Source: Gnetum montanum (taxonomy: Eukaryota; Streptophyta; Gnetopsida; Gnetales; Gnetaceae). From it: a DNA stretch of 50,231 nt. Position 1 is the first letter of the stretch. Each line of letters starts with the position of its first letter. Where the stretch lies: the NCBI GenBank assembly GCA_015680685.1, contig MNCI01004051.1, positions 9,334 to 59,564 of the forward strand, given 5' to 3'. The translations under genes were made by a program, and so were the position numbers. Below, piece after piece: positions 1-11,529 of the stretch. The notes beneath the pieces are model-generated. The model did no database searches and was not told the origin of the DNA. It saw only the letters and a program-made list of their open reading frames with translations.

Positions 1-28
1 ACGCACTTTGTTTCTGGTACACACCGGA

Positions 29-235
29 CGCACCCTGTTTTCAGTACACACCGGAAGCAAAAATTTTCTGAGATGCGGATTCCTGTTTTCTGTTTTCAGT
101 TCAATACGCACCCTGCTTCCAATACACAGTGGAAGTAAAAAAATTCTGAGATTCGCACTCCTGTTTTCTGTTTTCGTACACAGCCCTGCTTCCGGTACCC
201 ATTGGAAGTGAAAATTTTCCAAGATTCACGAATAT
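29..235. repeat. Three degenerate tandem copies of a ~76 bp unit
   Basis: Copies start near 29, 107 and 181 (spacing 78 and 74 bp). Each has a CGCACCCTG or CAGCCCTG start, a GTACACACCGGAAG-like core, an AAAATTTTCTGAGAT-like segment and, in the first two copies, a CCTGTTTTCTGTTTTC tail. The repeat may extend left of the window. No coding sequence was recognised. It could be satellite DNA or repeats inside a transposable element. Confidence 0.75.
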
Positions 236-299
236 CGACGTATAGCGTAAGAGATGTTTGAATTGCACTGCCAAATCAAACAAACCAAATCCCAGAATT

Positions 300-1209
300 A
301 AACAATTTTTATGTTATTTGTTGCTTTTCGGCCGCCGGAAATGGTTACGCTGCATTTTATCTTAAACTCTCCTAAGGAATTAAACAAGAAGTTGATTATT
401 CGTTAATCAATAAACATACTACCCGAGCTGTCCTTTAAAAAACAAGTTCAGTATTCCAAGCACGGAAATCCTTGTACAGGTGCTTGAATATCCTGGTAAA
501 GGTTTCATTTAATTTTTAGGGAAAAAATGTTATTACCAACGTATTTTGTTTTTAAGTGAAAAATGTTATTACCGACTTCTAGAGCAACTTTGCAATATCA
601 AAATACGCCTCACCAAACTATAAAGGTACGTTTCGGGTAGGCTACGAGGATTTTATAGCAGGGTGTTCTCTGTGCGAAGGGTAAGATTGAGCGTGGTTGC
701 AGGCACCGACCCCTCTCACGAATAGAGGGATTCAGTGTGGCAACGACCCCCTGAATTAAAATTGGGATAGAGCTTACTCACAGTACCGTGCTTTCTGAAT
801 TGAAATTTGGATGGAGTCTGGTGGCAACGGCCTCATTAAAATTGATATTGAAACCAAAGATTATATTTCATTGCATTGTATGACCAAAAAATTTACTGCA
901 AAGGACAGACAAGTATCATTAAATGTAATAAAAAATATATCAAATAACATGAATTAATGCATTTGAATATGAAAATGGAAATCTTTTATGATGTCCTTGA
1001 GAGATCTTAAAAGTATAATGAGGCATTACTTGATTAGAATATGCAGTTTAATAAGTTATAGCTTTGATTCTAAGGGATATGCTAACTTGACACTATTATG
1101 AGGTGTTAGAACTCCAAAGAATGACTATAAGTATAAATCACAACATTAGCCAACATGATACATTATAGGAATTATCGAGAAATATAATGATGCCTCAAGT
1201 ATGTCAAAA
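300..1209. other. Unassigned intergenic DNA
   Basis: No convincing coding region. Around 735-860 an imperfect repeat occurs: GTGGCAACG followed by CCTGAATTAAAATTGG or CTCATTAAAATTG at about 737 and 820. The rest is AT-rich and unstructured. It may hold the unrecognisable 5' part of the LINE that becomes readable at about 1210. Confidence 0.5.
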
Positions 1210-1221
1210 CCCGAAATAAGT

Positions 1222-1730
1222 GTAATAAGTGGTACAAGTATATCACCATGGCAATCAAATTATGGGCATCAAACTTGTTCTTGGAAATGAGATCATCAAT
1301 GTCATCACTGTATATGCTCCACAAAGTGGGCCTTGGAAAATTCAATTAAGCAGGATTTTTAGGATTCCAAGGATAAGGTACTTTAAGAAATTTTCCAACA
1401 AGAAGGCATATTTATTGGAGGGGATTTTAACAATCATGTTGGATCTATGAACATGGGATATGATAAGATTCATAGAGGACAAGGATTTGGTGAGCATAAT
1501 GATATGGGAAATTAACTACTCCATTTTGCAAGTGCTTGTGACCTTGCAATTGCAAATACTTATTTCAAGAAGAGGATGAAACATTTAAGTATATACAAGA
1601 GCGGTATAGATAAAACACAAATTGAAAATTTCTTACTACGCAAAAGAGATTGGGCCATATGTAAAGACTGCAAGGTCATACCTAGAGAGTGCCTTGTAAC
1701 TCAACATTGACTAATGGTCATGGATTTAGC
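1222..1730 (+). pseudogene. LINE endonuclease domain remnant
   Basis: This part encodes the C-terminal half of an apurinic-endonuclease-like domain, which nicks target DNA for target-primed reverse transcription. Readable motifs are IMGIKLVLGNEIINVITVYAP near 1259-1321 and, in another frame, IGGDFNNHVGS near 1410-1448. Next come ASACDLAIANTYFKK near 1530 and KDCKVIPRECLVTQH near 1660-1710. The last one corresponds to the RTE box CKDCKVIPGE.LTTQH. Frameshifts separate these blocks and a stop follows the final H. The N-terminal catalytic part is missing or too diverged to read. Confidence 0.8.
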
Positions 1731-2339
1731 TATATCGAGCTTTAAGGGTATTATCAAAAAAAGACTAAATCCATAAACTAGTGAAATTTGAAAGAAGATG
1801 ACATCACCTTATTCAAACAATAATTGCTTCATGAAGGAACTTGGAATTGGGATTGTTCTGCAAATTTAATTTGGGACCAAATGAAAAGTTGCATTTAGAA
1901 ATTTGAAAAAAATATTTTGGGTAAAACAAAAGGCAAAAAAATACATCTCAAAGAAGACATGGTAGTGGAGTGATGAAGTGCAACATGCTATCCAAAGTAA
2001 GAAAAAAGTGCTTTAAGGAATGGTAGCAAAGAAGTAGCTAAGAAAACAGGCAAATATACAAAATGGTAAAGGAGACAATCGTAGTAGTAGCCAAAGCCAA
2101 ACATAAGGCCTGAGATAGCTTTTGTGAGAAATTAGGAACAAAGGAAAGAGAAAAATCTATTTATAAATTGGCAAAAATCATAAACAAGAAATGTAAGGAC
2201 ATTGATCATGTCAAATGCATCAAGGAAGAAAATGAAAGAATTTTGGTAAAAGATAATGAAATATTGGATAAGTGGAAATTTTATTTTCAAGAATTAGTAA
2301 ATGGAGAATTTTGAAGAAAAGACATCTAAGAAGAAGAAC

Positions 2340-3730
2340 CAAATTTTTCTTTGATTAATGAAATTTCCATCTTTAAGGTGAAGATAGCCTTATCAAAGAT
2401 GAAAAATGGGGAAGTAATTGGACCAGATAACATTCTTATAGAAGCTTGGAAAACAATTGGAGATACAGGAGTTTCTTGGCTGACAAAATTATTGAAATTT
2501 TTTTTGAAGGGTGGAGAAATGCCCAACGATTAGAGAAAAAGCTTTGTTGTTCCTATTTACAAAAATATAAGAGACATAAAAAATGGTACAAACTATAGAG
2601 GGATTAAGCTAATGAGCCATACTATGAAACTTTAGAAGAGAGTCATAGAGCAATGTCTTAGACTTGAATCAACAATCTCAGAAAATCAATTGAGGTTTAT
2701 GCTAGGGAGATATACTATAGAGGCTCTTTTTCGATATAATAACTAATGGAGAAATTCAAAAAACATAAAAAGAAACTACATATGATCTTCATTGATTTGG
2801 AAACAACATATGATAGAGTTCCTGGAGATATTATTTGGTGGGTCTTGTAGAGAGAAAAATCTCTGATAAATATATTGAAGTGATTTAAGCCATATATGAA
2901 GGAGCTATCATTAAAATTAGAACAACTTATGAAGTAACATTTGATTTTTCAATCACATTAGGTCTACATCAAGGGTCTGCACATAGCCCATACTTATTTG
3001 CTATTATTATGGATGAATTAACAAAGGAAATACAAGATGAAATCTTTTAGTGTATGCTATTTGCAAATGATATTATTTTGGTGGGTGCATCTTAAGAAAA
3101 TATTACTACTAAAATGGAGAAGTGGAGTCATGCTCCTAAATCAAAAGACTTAAAAATTAGTAGAAGTAAGATAAAATATACGAAATGCAATTTTAATGAC
3201 AACATAAGCAGTGGTGAAATAGAAGTAACTATTCAAAGCAAAAAAGTCACTTACTACAAACAATTTTGCAACCTAGGATCAATCCTCCAATCAAATGGTG
3301 AAATTGATTAAGATATCACAAATAGAATTCAGGTAGGATGATCAAAATGAGGATGGGCTAGTGTTGTGATATATGATAAAAGAATACCAACAAAATTAAA
3401 GGGGAAATTTTATAGGACAACAATTATACTTGCTATCTTATATGGTGTTCAATGTTGGGCGGTACAAAGGTGACATGAACAACAAATCAATGTAGTAGAA
3501 ATGTGAATGCTTCTATGGATGTTAAATCTTACTAGAAGAGATAAACTACATAATACAAACATTAGAGGAAGACTTGGAGGGGCTTCTATTTGAAATAAGT
3601 GATAATAATGATGGCTTAGATCATTTGAACATGTGCAAAGAAGATTAGATAATGAGCTTATAAGCAAATGGTGCTACATCATTATTCCAGGAAAGCCACT
3701 AAAAGGAAGACCAAAGAAAATATAGAAAAA
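2340..3730 (+). pseudogene. LINE reverse transcriptase and C-terminal region, broken
   Basis: The RT copies element RNA into DNA at the nicked target. Readable blocks are KMKNGEVIGPDNILIEAWK (2398-2454), SFVVPIYKN (~2541-2567), NYRGIKLMSHTMKL (~2590-2632), IFIDLETTYDRVP (~2784-2822) and LGLHQGSAHSPYLFAIIMDE (~2960-3019). The catalytic box reads FANDIILVG at about 3058-3084 instead of FADDIILV, so the first Asp of the DD pair is lost. Downstream come KISRSKIKYTKCNF (3153-3194), a PTKLKGKFYRTTI-like block (~3390-3425) and FEHVQRRLDNELISKW (~3626-3673). These follow the order of RTE polymerases. In-frame stops and frameshifts occur throughout. Confidence 0.85.
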
Positions 3731-3961
3731 AAAATCAAAGATGATTTGAAGAAACTATAAATAAATAAAGATCTAACTCTTCATAGAGGTGAATCATGAA
3801 AATGAACTCATGTAGTTGACGGCATTTTCTTAGGACAAGGCTAGGATGATGATGATGACTAAAGAATTTCTTGTAAAGAGAAGATAAAAACTCTTTGTAA
3901 AGAAAAAATAATACATCAATTAGACATAACAAATAAATAAAAATAAAATATGAAGGCTTTT

Positions 3962-4829
3962 TGATGAATCATGTTTTTGTGTGTGCTCCGACGTCGAGTA
4001 TCCAATGTTGGAGCCTTAATGTTAGGTATATGATGTTGGAGCCTAGATGTGATGTCAAATATTTGATGTTGCAGGATATACGCCTACCTATAAATATAGC
4101 ACCTGGGCACATGGTTTGCAAGTACCTTTTTTCATAGTTTTGTCAATAAAGTAGTTGAACTCTTATAGTTTTAGTTCATAATCTTAGATAATAGTTAGTG
4201 AGTGCCGACAAAGTGGATCTAAGTTAGTTGTACAAAGTCTTATTCAACTAGCAATGTACCTAGACATATTCCATGAGCTACAATAAGATCAAGATTAATT
4301 CTTATTCATTACAGCACGATGACTTAGATTAGATTTACTTTCCATACAATTTATTTTTCATGTACTTAGTTAATATTTACATTTTCATGCATGTTAATTA
4401 ATTAAGTACATAAGTATAATCACTTCGAGCATGTGTATGAATCTTGGTAATCCCAGCAATGCTTAACATTTGATAACCCAGTAGCGTTATATGTGTTCAA
4501 GATGTGCATAGGAAGTGGGATCATATACTTATGTTAGGGTGGTTGATTACTAATTAGCAATTAGATTAGTTGAATTGATTATAAATTGAGTTTCAACCTA
4601 TTGTTAATCATAGAATAATAAAATATAAAATAATAAAAATCATATGCCTCACTCTAGACTAAACCATACGTGACAAATCTACAACTAGTCCAAGTGGGAA
4701 GATAGTGAACTCCGATCAAGGCATAGAGATCTAGATGCCACAACTAGTCCTATCCACAGAATTCAACTGAATCATTCATGAATGCTTGTGGTTCATATGG
4801 TTGGGTGTAGGGGTTCTTCGTCACTCATT
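3962..4829 (+). repeat. 5' LTR of element E1 (Athila-like)
   Basis: Begins TGATGAATC and ends just before a tRNA-Asp-type primer-binding site. It has a TATA box (TATAAATA 4089-4096). Its second half aligns with the E2 and E4 LTRs: GAGCATGTG, TGGTAATCCCAG, the run of AT-rich segments and TATGGTTGGGTGTAGGGG near the end. The expected terminal CA reads TA here. Only this LTR and about 200 bp of leader remain, because E2 starts at 5035. Confidence 0.7.
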
Positions 4830-4831
4830 AT

Positions 4832-4849
4832 TGGCACCGTTGTCAAGAA
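4832..4849 (+). other. Primer-binding site of E1
   Basis: TGGCACCGTTGTCAAGAA directly follows the LTR. The first part fits the plant tRNA-Asp(GTC) 3'-end complement (TGGCGCCGTTGCCGGGG) used by Athila-type elements. The last bases are diverged. Confidence 0.6.
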
Positions 4850-5034
4850 TTGTGCTACTTATCTAAATTAGTTATATTATACACTATCGTTGTAAAAGGT
4901 ATTAATGATATATCTTTCAGAAACTATTAGCTCACACACACCATAAACCAATGAAAATGTCTCTCTCACATGAAAGTGACCATGCACTATATAGCAAACA
5001 CATTCATTAGAGAACTAACAAGATGTGTACCTAC
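4850..5034 (+). other. E1 leader remnant, cut by E2
   Basis: AT-rich DNA with no coding sequence recognised, lying between the E1 primer-binding site and the TG of the E2 LTR. It is read as the start of the E1 internal region. The rest of E1 was not found in the window. Confidence 0.5.
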
Positions 5035-5347
5035 TGATGTGACCTCATCGATGCATGGGGAGATGCATCGATGGATTATCTGTGTCTACCTATATAAATG
5101 CATGCACCTACCGCATTTATGACATTGTTCATTTAGTAGCATAGTGAAGCTCTCGCAATTTGTTCCCATAACAATTAGAATATTTTCTAAGTGTTTGTAG
5201 TAGGAGTTAAGAAGTGTACAAATATTTATTTGAACATTGATGTACCTGAACACTTTGGTGTGAAATGTAATAAAGATGAACTTCTTGATAAACCTTGTGG
5301 CCATTAGAATTACCATAATGTTTACTTTAATGCACTTTATTGTTATG
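5035..5347 (+). repeat. E2 5' LTR, left part (split by E4)
   Basis: Begins TGATGTGACC. It has TATATAAA at 5091-5098 and an AATAAAG polyadenylation-like signal near 5269. It aligns with the first part of the E4 LTR (GTAGTAGGAGT, the GTACCTGAACAC-like block, TTGATAAACCTTGTGG). It stops abruptly at the TTATG flank of E4 and continues at 12332. The reassembled LTR is about 789 bp, close to the 797-837 bp of the E4 and E3 LTRs. Confidence 0.75.
5343..5347. other. Left target-site duplication of E4 (TTATG)
   Basis: TTATG lies directly before the TG of the 5' LTR. The identical TTATG follows the CA of the 3' LTR at 12327-12331. A 5 bp duplication is normal for Ty3/gypsy integration. Confidence 0.9.
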
Positions 5348-6158
5348 TGATGGAACGCAAGATCGCATGGGCCTTGATATCGCGTACACGATGTATTGTA
5401 CGCAATATTGCGTATGCAATATCATAGTGTGCCGCTAAATCTATACATAAGAGGTAGCTCTCCCTTGTTTATCCATCTAGATCTAGACCTTAGCCAAACT
5501 CTTGCAGTTTTTTCATTCCAGAGTTAGAGTAATTTCCATGTGCTTGTAGTAGGAGTCCCAAAGTGAACGAATCTTTATTCAAGCAAATATTGTACATGAG
5601 CACAAGTTTGTGTACGAAAATAAAGACAAACTTTTGGATAAACCTTGCAATGCATGGACTAAGCTAATTAGGACTTTAATTATTGTTAATTTTTTAAATG
5701 CTTTATTAGTTAATTAATCTCTCTCAACCCTCAACACTCCTAGTTAAGTGCATTCGGTATGACCACTTCGAGCACGTGCGTTATGCTTGGTAATCCTAGT
5801 AACGAATAGCATTTGGTAATCCCAGAAGGTTACATTGGTTCAGGGTGTAAACGGCAAGTGGGAACGGATAATGATGCTAGGAATTAGAACTTAGTTAGTT
5901 AAAGGTAGTTACTTAGTCTCTTCACCCTTTCCCTCATTAGCATAAGAGATAAAACATAAAAGATATAAAAATAACATACCTCAGACTCACTTAACCATAC
6001 AACCGTGACAAATACAAGTGAGTTTGGGAAGACAACGAATGATTAACCTTAAGTGTTCCATAAGGAGTGTAGGCACTTAGTCTGTGGAGTTTGACCGAAT
6101 CGCGTGTGTAACGCACGTATTCATATGGTTGAGTGTAGGGGTACCTCGCCACTCATCA
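5348..6158 (+). repeat. E4 5' LTR
   Basis: 811 bp, starting TGATGGAACGC and ending ACTCATCA. The U3 region (5370-5430) is packed with GATATCGCG- and CAATATTGCG-type palindromic words. The TATA position reads TATACATAA (5442-5450), a mutated version of the 3' LTR box. AATAAAG at about 5621 is the likely polyadenylation signal. Confidence 0.9.
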
Positions 6159-6159
6159 T

Positions 6160-6177
6160 TGGCACCGTTGCTGGGGA
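6160..6177 (+). other. Primer-binding site of E4 (tRNA-Asp type)
   Basis: TGGCACCGTTGCTGGGGA lies one base after the LTR. It differs at two positions from the complement of the plant tRNA-Asp(GTC) 3' end (TGGCGCCGTTGCCGGGGA), the primer used by Athila-type elements. Confidence 0.85.
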
Positions 6178-6303
6178 CTAAGTTGTTTGTGTGCTAAGTA
6201 GAACATAGGAAATCATCCACATTGTTGGGAAGCTTAAAAGAATCCTTAGGGTTAATCAGAAGAAAGATTAAACAACGGTCAATAGCACACCAACAAGATA
6301 ACA

Positions 6304-8878
6304 ATGTCTTCTTCTTCTCATAAAATCACTTCACCACCTAGGGATCACACAAGAGATAGTCGGCGGTCTAACACATGTAACTAAGAATCGCCAGTTCCTC
6401 AATAGTATCGGGTGGTATATACTCATCACGATGAGTATATACCTGATTTTACTTTTATCCTCCACCAGGATGAACAACTGCGTTGGCGTGACTTGCAAGG
6501 TAACATAGTGTTACCTCCAGATCGGGTAGTTCCTAACATGATCCTTCGTGCTCTTGCACAGATAGACATGACACAGCTATATAGTGAATACATTGCAAAA
6601 GATTATGACACAAGGGATTACCATCCCACAGTGGCGCAACATTTAAGGGACTCGAGGCAGGAGAGCTATCATACATCGTTGAAGGGAAAAGGACCTTGCA
6701 ACGCTTCACCTGTCATAAGAGAAGTTAAGGGTGGTGAACCTATCTTAATAGGTTCTCCACAAAATGATATTCCCCCTCCTCACGATGGTGAGGAGGTAGG
6801 GTATCAGAACCTACACTCTACGATTCACAACCCTAGTTCTGATCCCCATGAACACTAAGTGTTTACTGAGGGAACACAAACATGTGACAAAGGTGGGAAA
6901 TCTGATTATCATCATGATTGGGGTTGTAGCCACCAAAGAGAAGGTAAGAAACATCGTTATGGCAATGGTTCTCCTTCCTCTTCCCCTTCATTGCATCACT
7001 CACCCTCTCCTTCCACATACAGACGTAGTCACAAAGAGCACAACCATGAGGATAAGGGTAAGGATAAGCAAAATAAGAACCCTTGACGAGAGAGTCGAGA
7101 GTGAGGATGAGGGCATTCTAGAGAATCACGACATGGAAGAAGGGAGAGTAGGGAACCACGTAGGAATCATAGACGTCATGAGAGAGATGATCATGACGAA
7201 CCCCTACTTGCCACCCAGATTATGTTAGACATTATGGAGGCAATTAGAATACCTACAAGGCACCAAAAAGATAGCCAGATTAAGAGACTAGACATGAATA
7301 ATATCCCACGGTTTGAGGGAGGATACAATGCTGATCCGAAAAACCACTTACAGGCATTCCATGATGCTTGTGCCTTGCAGAATATTGAAAATGAGTGGCA
7401 AAAGTTAAAGTTGTTTCCTAGGACACTTATAAAAGAAGCGGAAAGTTGGTACCAGTCTTTAGAGCCGGAAACCATTAGGAGGTGGAGTACAATGCTAGAA
7501 TTGTTTAACGAGAAATACCAAATGTACTCCAGAGTGTCCAACTTGTGTAAGTAGATCTAAGGATGGAAGTAGGATAATCATGAACCCTTGGATGCGGCCA
7601 TGGGTTGATATTATGCATTGTTACATCGTTGCCTGGGCGATGGTTACGCACAACAGGATCAACTACGCCATCTTGTAGATGGGCTAAGACATGAAACCAG
7701 GAGAACCATTGGGACATATGCCCAAGGGAGATTATCTGAACTTAGGTCCCATGAAGTTCATAGATTATTGGAGCAAGTAGCTAAAGAAGAAGGGGAGCCA
7801 TGGAAAAGAGAAAGCATGGAAAAATATAACCATGATCCTTCCCTCCGAAAGAAGGGAGTAAGATTCTGTGAGGAAGAGGATGAGTCACCACTCGAAGAGT
7901 TGGTGAATAGAAAAAACTTACCACTTTAGAAATTAACAATGGAAGTGTCAGTTAAGGTAGATCAAATATGGAGCTCCTTAGATAGTAAAATTGAAACTGT
8001 CCTGAAAATCGTAGAGGAGTCTAAGGAGGAGTGAAGTAGTGGCTATGATAAGAAAAAGCATAGAGATTCAGACCATGCATGTAACAAGGGTAAGGGAAAA
8101 ATGACTATCATCGATGAGGTTGTGGATTCAGATACAGAAAATGATGGTGGATGTGAGATCTGCCAATATGACCATCCTAAGGGATGTTGCCCAATAATCT
8201 CACATTTACAAGAGTTTGGGATGTATGCACTCAACCCAAGACTTAACAGACGGAAGGCACCTAGAAGGTTACCTTATCCCCAAGGTAACCCGAGGCAGTT
8301 CCACCAAACGTTAACATATTATCCTAGTGGAACTCCGCCACAACCTATCGGGCAACACCAAAAGTGGCAATACCCATAGTCATGGGGGATGCCACCGCCT
8401 AGGCAACAATACCCTTACCAGCAACCAAACTCGTATGGCTATTATGTGTAGCAGCCGGTTTCTCCAAGCGACTCTATGGGTCATGTAACCCCACAACGTC
8501 ACTACCAAGTTCGGGAGTATTTTAGGACTCCCTCTCCTATGGAAGACACACCACATGCATACCATCCTCCGAATCCATCTACCACTCTCGCATCGTTAGG
8601 TCCACTACCACCCATTCCAATGATGCAAGGGGAACTCCCCACTCAACTGCAGCAACGCAATGCTACGAGAGCTATAAACCTTCAACCTGCTACTAGTTTT
8701 GACAACCACACTAAGAGAAGACCTTTCTTTAGAACCAAAAGCCCAAACAAGCTCTCACAACCACAAGTGGTTGAGTCTGTGCATGCTCCTCCAAAAGATA
8801 AGGCTTTGGAGCTCCCTTCAAACCAACAACAGGGCTCAACGCATACGGTTATGTTAACACATACCGTTACTGACTAGA
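6304..8878 (+). pseudogene. E4 Gag, broken by stops
   Basis: Gag forms the particle that packages element RNA. The likely start is ATG 6304 (MSSSSHKITSPPR), which E3 shares. Order: an N-terminal part with YTHHDEYIPDFTFILHQDE (6418-6474), a charged Ser/His/Arg-rich linker, then the retrotransposon Gag core MNNIPRFEGGYNADPKNHLQ (7294-7353) with KLKLFPRTLIKEAESWYQSL (7405-7464). Next are HRCLGDGYAQQDQLRHLVDG (7624-7683) and a CCHC-type knuckle CEICQYDHPKGCC (~8155-8193). It closes with a long Pro/Gln-rich tail. Frames change near 6850 and 7090, and stops interrupt the core at about 7552, 7558 and 7570. E3 carries the same Gag with different defects. Confidence 0.8.
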
Positions 8879-8883
8879 TCAAG

Positions 8884-9459
8884 GTGGGCCACCTTCCCAA
8901 GAAATTTTCTGATCCTAGGAGCCCTCTAATCTATCTTCAAGTTGTTGGGAATGAACCTCATAAGGCTCTTCTTAACTCAAGTTCTGAAGTCAACTTAATC
9001 TCACAAGAAATATATAAAGCATGGAACCTACCTCCACTCAAGAAGAGCAATATTCAACTAGATTTGGCTGACCAGTCCATCACTATTCCCTTGGGATTGG
9101 TGGAGGACATTTTTACCACTGTGTGTGGTTGGTCATACCCAGTTGATTTCCTAATGATAGAAGTCAACAGTAACAAAGGGGACTTCTCGATAATAATGGG
9201 AAGGGCATGGCTTAGCATCATCAACGCATGCCTAAGAATCCATGATCTTTCCTTGGAAATATCTAAGGAAAACATTTATGGAAAGATCGAGAAGAAGAAA
9301 GTTCCATGCATCACATACAGTGACTCAGAAGATGATGACATACAGGAATGCTCAGCATCTCCTATATGCAACCGGTGTGCCAAAGAAACTCAGATACAAA
9401 GGTGCCTATATGTAGCAACCACACAACAAGAGAACACCCAGTGGTTGATAGCTAATTAA
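8884..9459 (+). pseudogene. E4 aspartic protease domain, active site lost
   Basis: 191 open codons continue the Gag frame. The retropepsin-like pattern is clear: KALLNSSSEVNLISQEIYKA (~8962-9021) stands where active elements have LLDSG.E.NLIS, and the hydrophobic strand FSIIMGRAWLS (~9184-9216) corresponds to the usual ILGR.WL motif. The catalytic Asp reads Asn and the following Gly reads Ser, so it could not cleave the polyprotein. The frame ends with TAA at 9457-9459. No RT follows. Confidence 0.75.
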
Positions 9460-11529
9460 GAGAGCAGCCCACCAACATGCATGGAACGAACTGGGGGAAC
9501 AACGTGTGCTCACAATGAAAGCATAGATACATTGGAATATGAGTGTTGCCAAGTTCCAACCCTTAACCTGAAAACATCAATCGGGAGAAGTTGGACACTT
9601 TTAAGAAATTCAAACAAACACACATTATTTTGGATCTCTCCCTTTCAATTCAGTCATGGGGAAGATGGCCACCTATGCTAATCATTCGGGGCCCTCAGTT
9701 TCTTTTAAGTTTTTATTTGACACATTTTTTTGCACATTTTTGTTTTACAAATGTCTTTAACTTTTCTTGTTTTTGTTTTACAGCATCATTTATAATTTTT
9801 CATTTGTGTGTGTGTGCTTATCTATTTTGTTAAGTTTGTCACCCAATAAGTGCTCTAATGATGGTATGAACTGTTTTATATTGGTTGCTAATGTTTGGTT
9901 TTTACCTTTAAGTTAAGATGTTGATACTAAGGTATGATCCTTTTGATATAACAGGCAATGAGTCCACTTCATCCATACATCCATAAATTTCTATGGTGTC
10001 TGTCGACTTGGAAATGTACAGTCCCTTTCTAAATAAGAACTATCAATGAATCGGTGACTGGGCATTTCTCAACTAAGGAAGGACTGAAGGATTGAACAGG
10101 GTGTGACTTCAAGGGGACTTAATGCAATTGTATTGGCCATTCTCTTGGATGCTTGGATGTTTTCTTCTTGAGTCTTCTTACCATTTCAACATTACCCAAT
10201 TATCGGGAAGCTAAGTGAATAAAATAAAAATAATAAGTCTTTGCATGGTGTGGTTCTCACGTATAAACATAAAAAAAAGTGAGAATTCAAAGCACACCCC
10301 TTAGATGAAATAATCATTCAAGCTACAAGCATTGGTTATGGAACTAAAATAAACATGTTTCCTCTAACTAAGGCCCTTCTCGCTTCCTACCTTCTCCTCT
10401 TTCATTTCGTCAGAATGGTGGTGACTCTGTGGTGAAAGCATTCTTGTTACTTTCGTGAAGTCACTAGATGTGGTTTTTTTGAGATCGGACTTGCAATGGG
10501 ATCTACTAAGTCACATTAATCATTAAATACACAAGGGGCTATACACCACCTTGTTCTTGAGACTCCATTCCATTCTCTTTTTTCCATCATTCTTTCTCCA
10601 TTGTTCACCTCATTGCCAGTTATATCATTAGTGTATATTTTGGTTAACGCATCATTTTCTTTGTGGTAAATTCTTATGGTTAAGACTTTAACTCTTGTTC
10701 CAAATGACATTCCTAGAGCCTATGAACTCTTTGAATGTGGGTTTGTCAGGGCATTAAGGGCATGAGCTTGCTTTGGGGAGGACCCACTAGCATTCCTATT
10801 TGGTGCAGCAGTTAAATTATTTCCCTTAACATTTTTGCAATCAACTCTATTTTGTTCATTTCCATCTTGACATCCATTTCATCGACGTTACAGTTGTCTC
10901 TTTTTCTCCATCTTTCTTATTCCTTTTCTTTCTCCATTTTATCACTACTAGAGGTTCGCTCTTAGTCATGGGGGTCCTGACCCAATTTTTTTGATTTTCT
11001 CCTAACCCCTACACATTTGGTAGTCACCATTATTATATCTACAGAATCTACAATCAGCCATACAACAACTCAGCCAATGGACCTTTCACCGAAGCAAGGT
11101 ATCAATTGCATTATGATTCATTTACCCTTGCTAATATAAGACTGTGTTATGTGTGCAGATGGCAATCATACAAAAATGGATCAGACTTGGAGGAAACACT
11201 TGGAATGGATTGGTACTGAAGCAATTATGCAAGGAACAAGATTGATGGTGCGCTTACGGATGGATAACGAAAGGCGTAATCTTGGCATTGGTAGCAGTAG
11301 ACTTCTTCTCTCTTCTCTCTTTTCTCTCAGCTAGCAAATAAGGCCTGATGTCAAATGTATAAAGTTTTCACTCTTGTTGTCGTGAACACCAGTTTTTTCA
11401 TGTTCTGTAATGATGATCCATTCACATGTCGTCCCATTCACCATTAGTCCCATTCAAGTCAATAATCCCATACCTTCCCAATATTTTGTAAGGAACTCAA
11501 GGATGAGTTTTTATTCAGTCATGGGGGTA
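9460..11529 (+). other. E4 non-coding 3' region
   Basis: About 2 kb between the protease and the 3' LTR with no polymerase, integrase or envelope-like sequence. A short Cys/His-containing stretch (9481-9681) may be the end of the Gag-Pro reading. Otherwise it is T-rich tracts and short frames. TTCAGTCATGGGG occurs at about 9649 and again directly before the 3' LTR (11513-11526, ending CATGGGGGTA). The second copy sits where the polypurine tract should be. Confidence 0.6.

Larger units (their letters stand above)
1210..3859 (+). mobile_element. Degenerate RTE-type LINE (non-LTR retrotransposon)
   Basis: In three drifting frames the strand reads in order: an APE-type endonuclease, a reverse transcriptase and the C-terminal region of an RTE-clade LINE. 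Many stops and frameshifts make it a dead copy. The 3' end is well marked: CATGTAGTTGACGG near 3810, then AGGACAAGGCTAGG and GATGATGATGATGAC ending at about 3859. This matches the usual 3' tail of plant RTE elements (a CATGTAGCCGACCCC-like box followed by a short GATGATG or GTTGTTG microsatellite). The 5' end is truncated or unrecognisable, because only the later part of the endonuclease can be read. No target-site duplication was identified. Confidence 0.85.

Noticed and set aside
9460-11529. E4 3' region considered for an envelope-like ORF as in some Athila elements
   Set aside because: No frame longer than about 80 codons and no signal peptide or transmembrane pattern could be supported.
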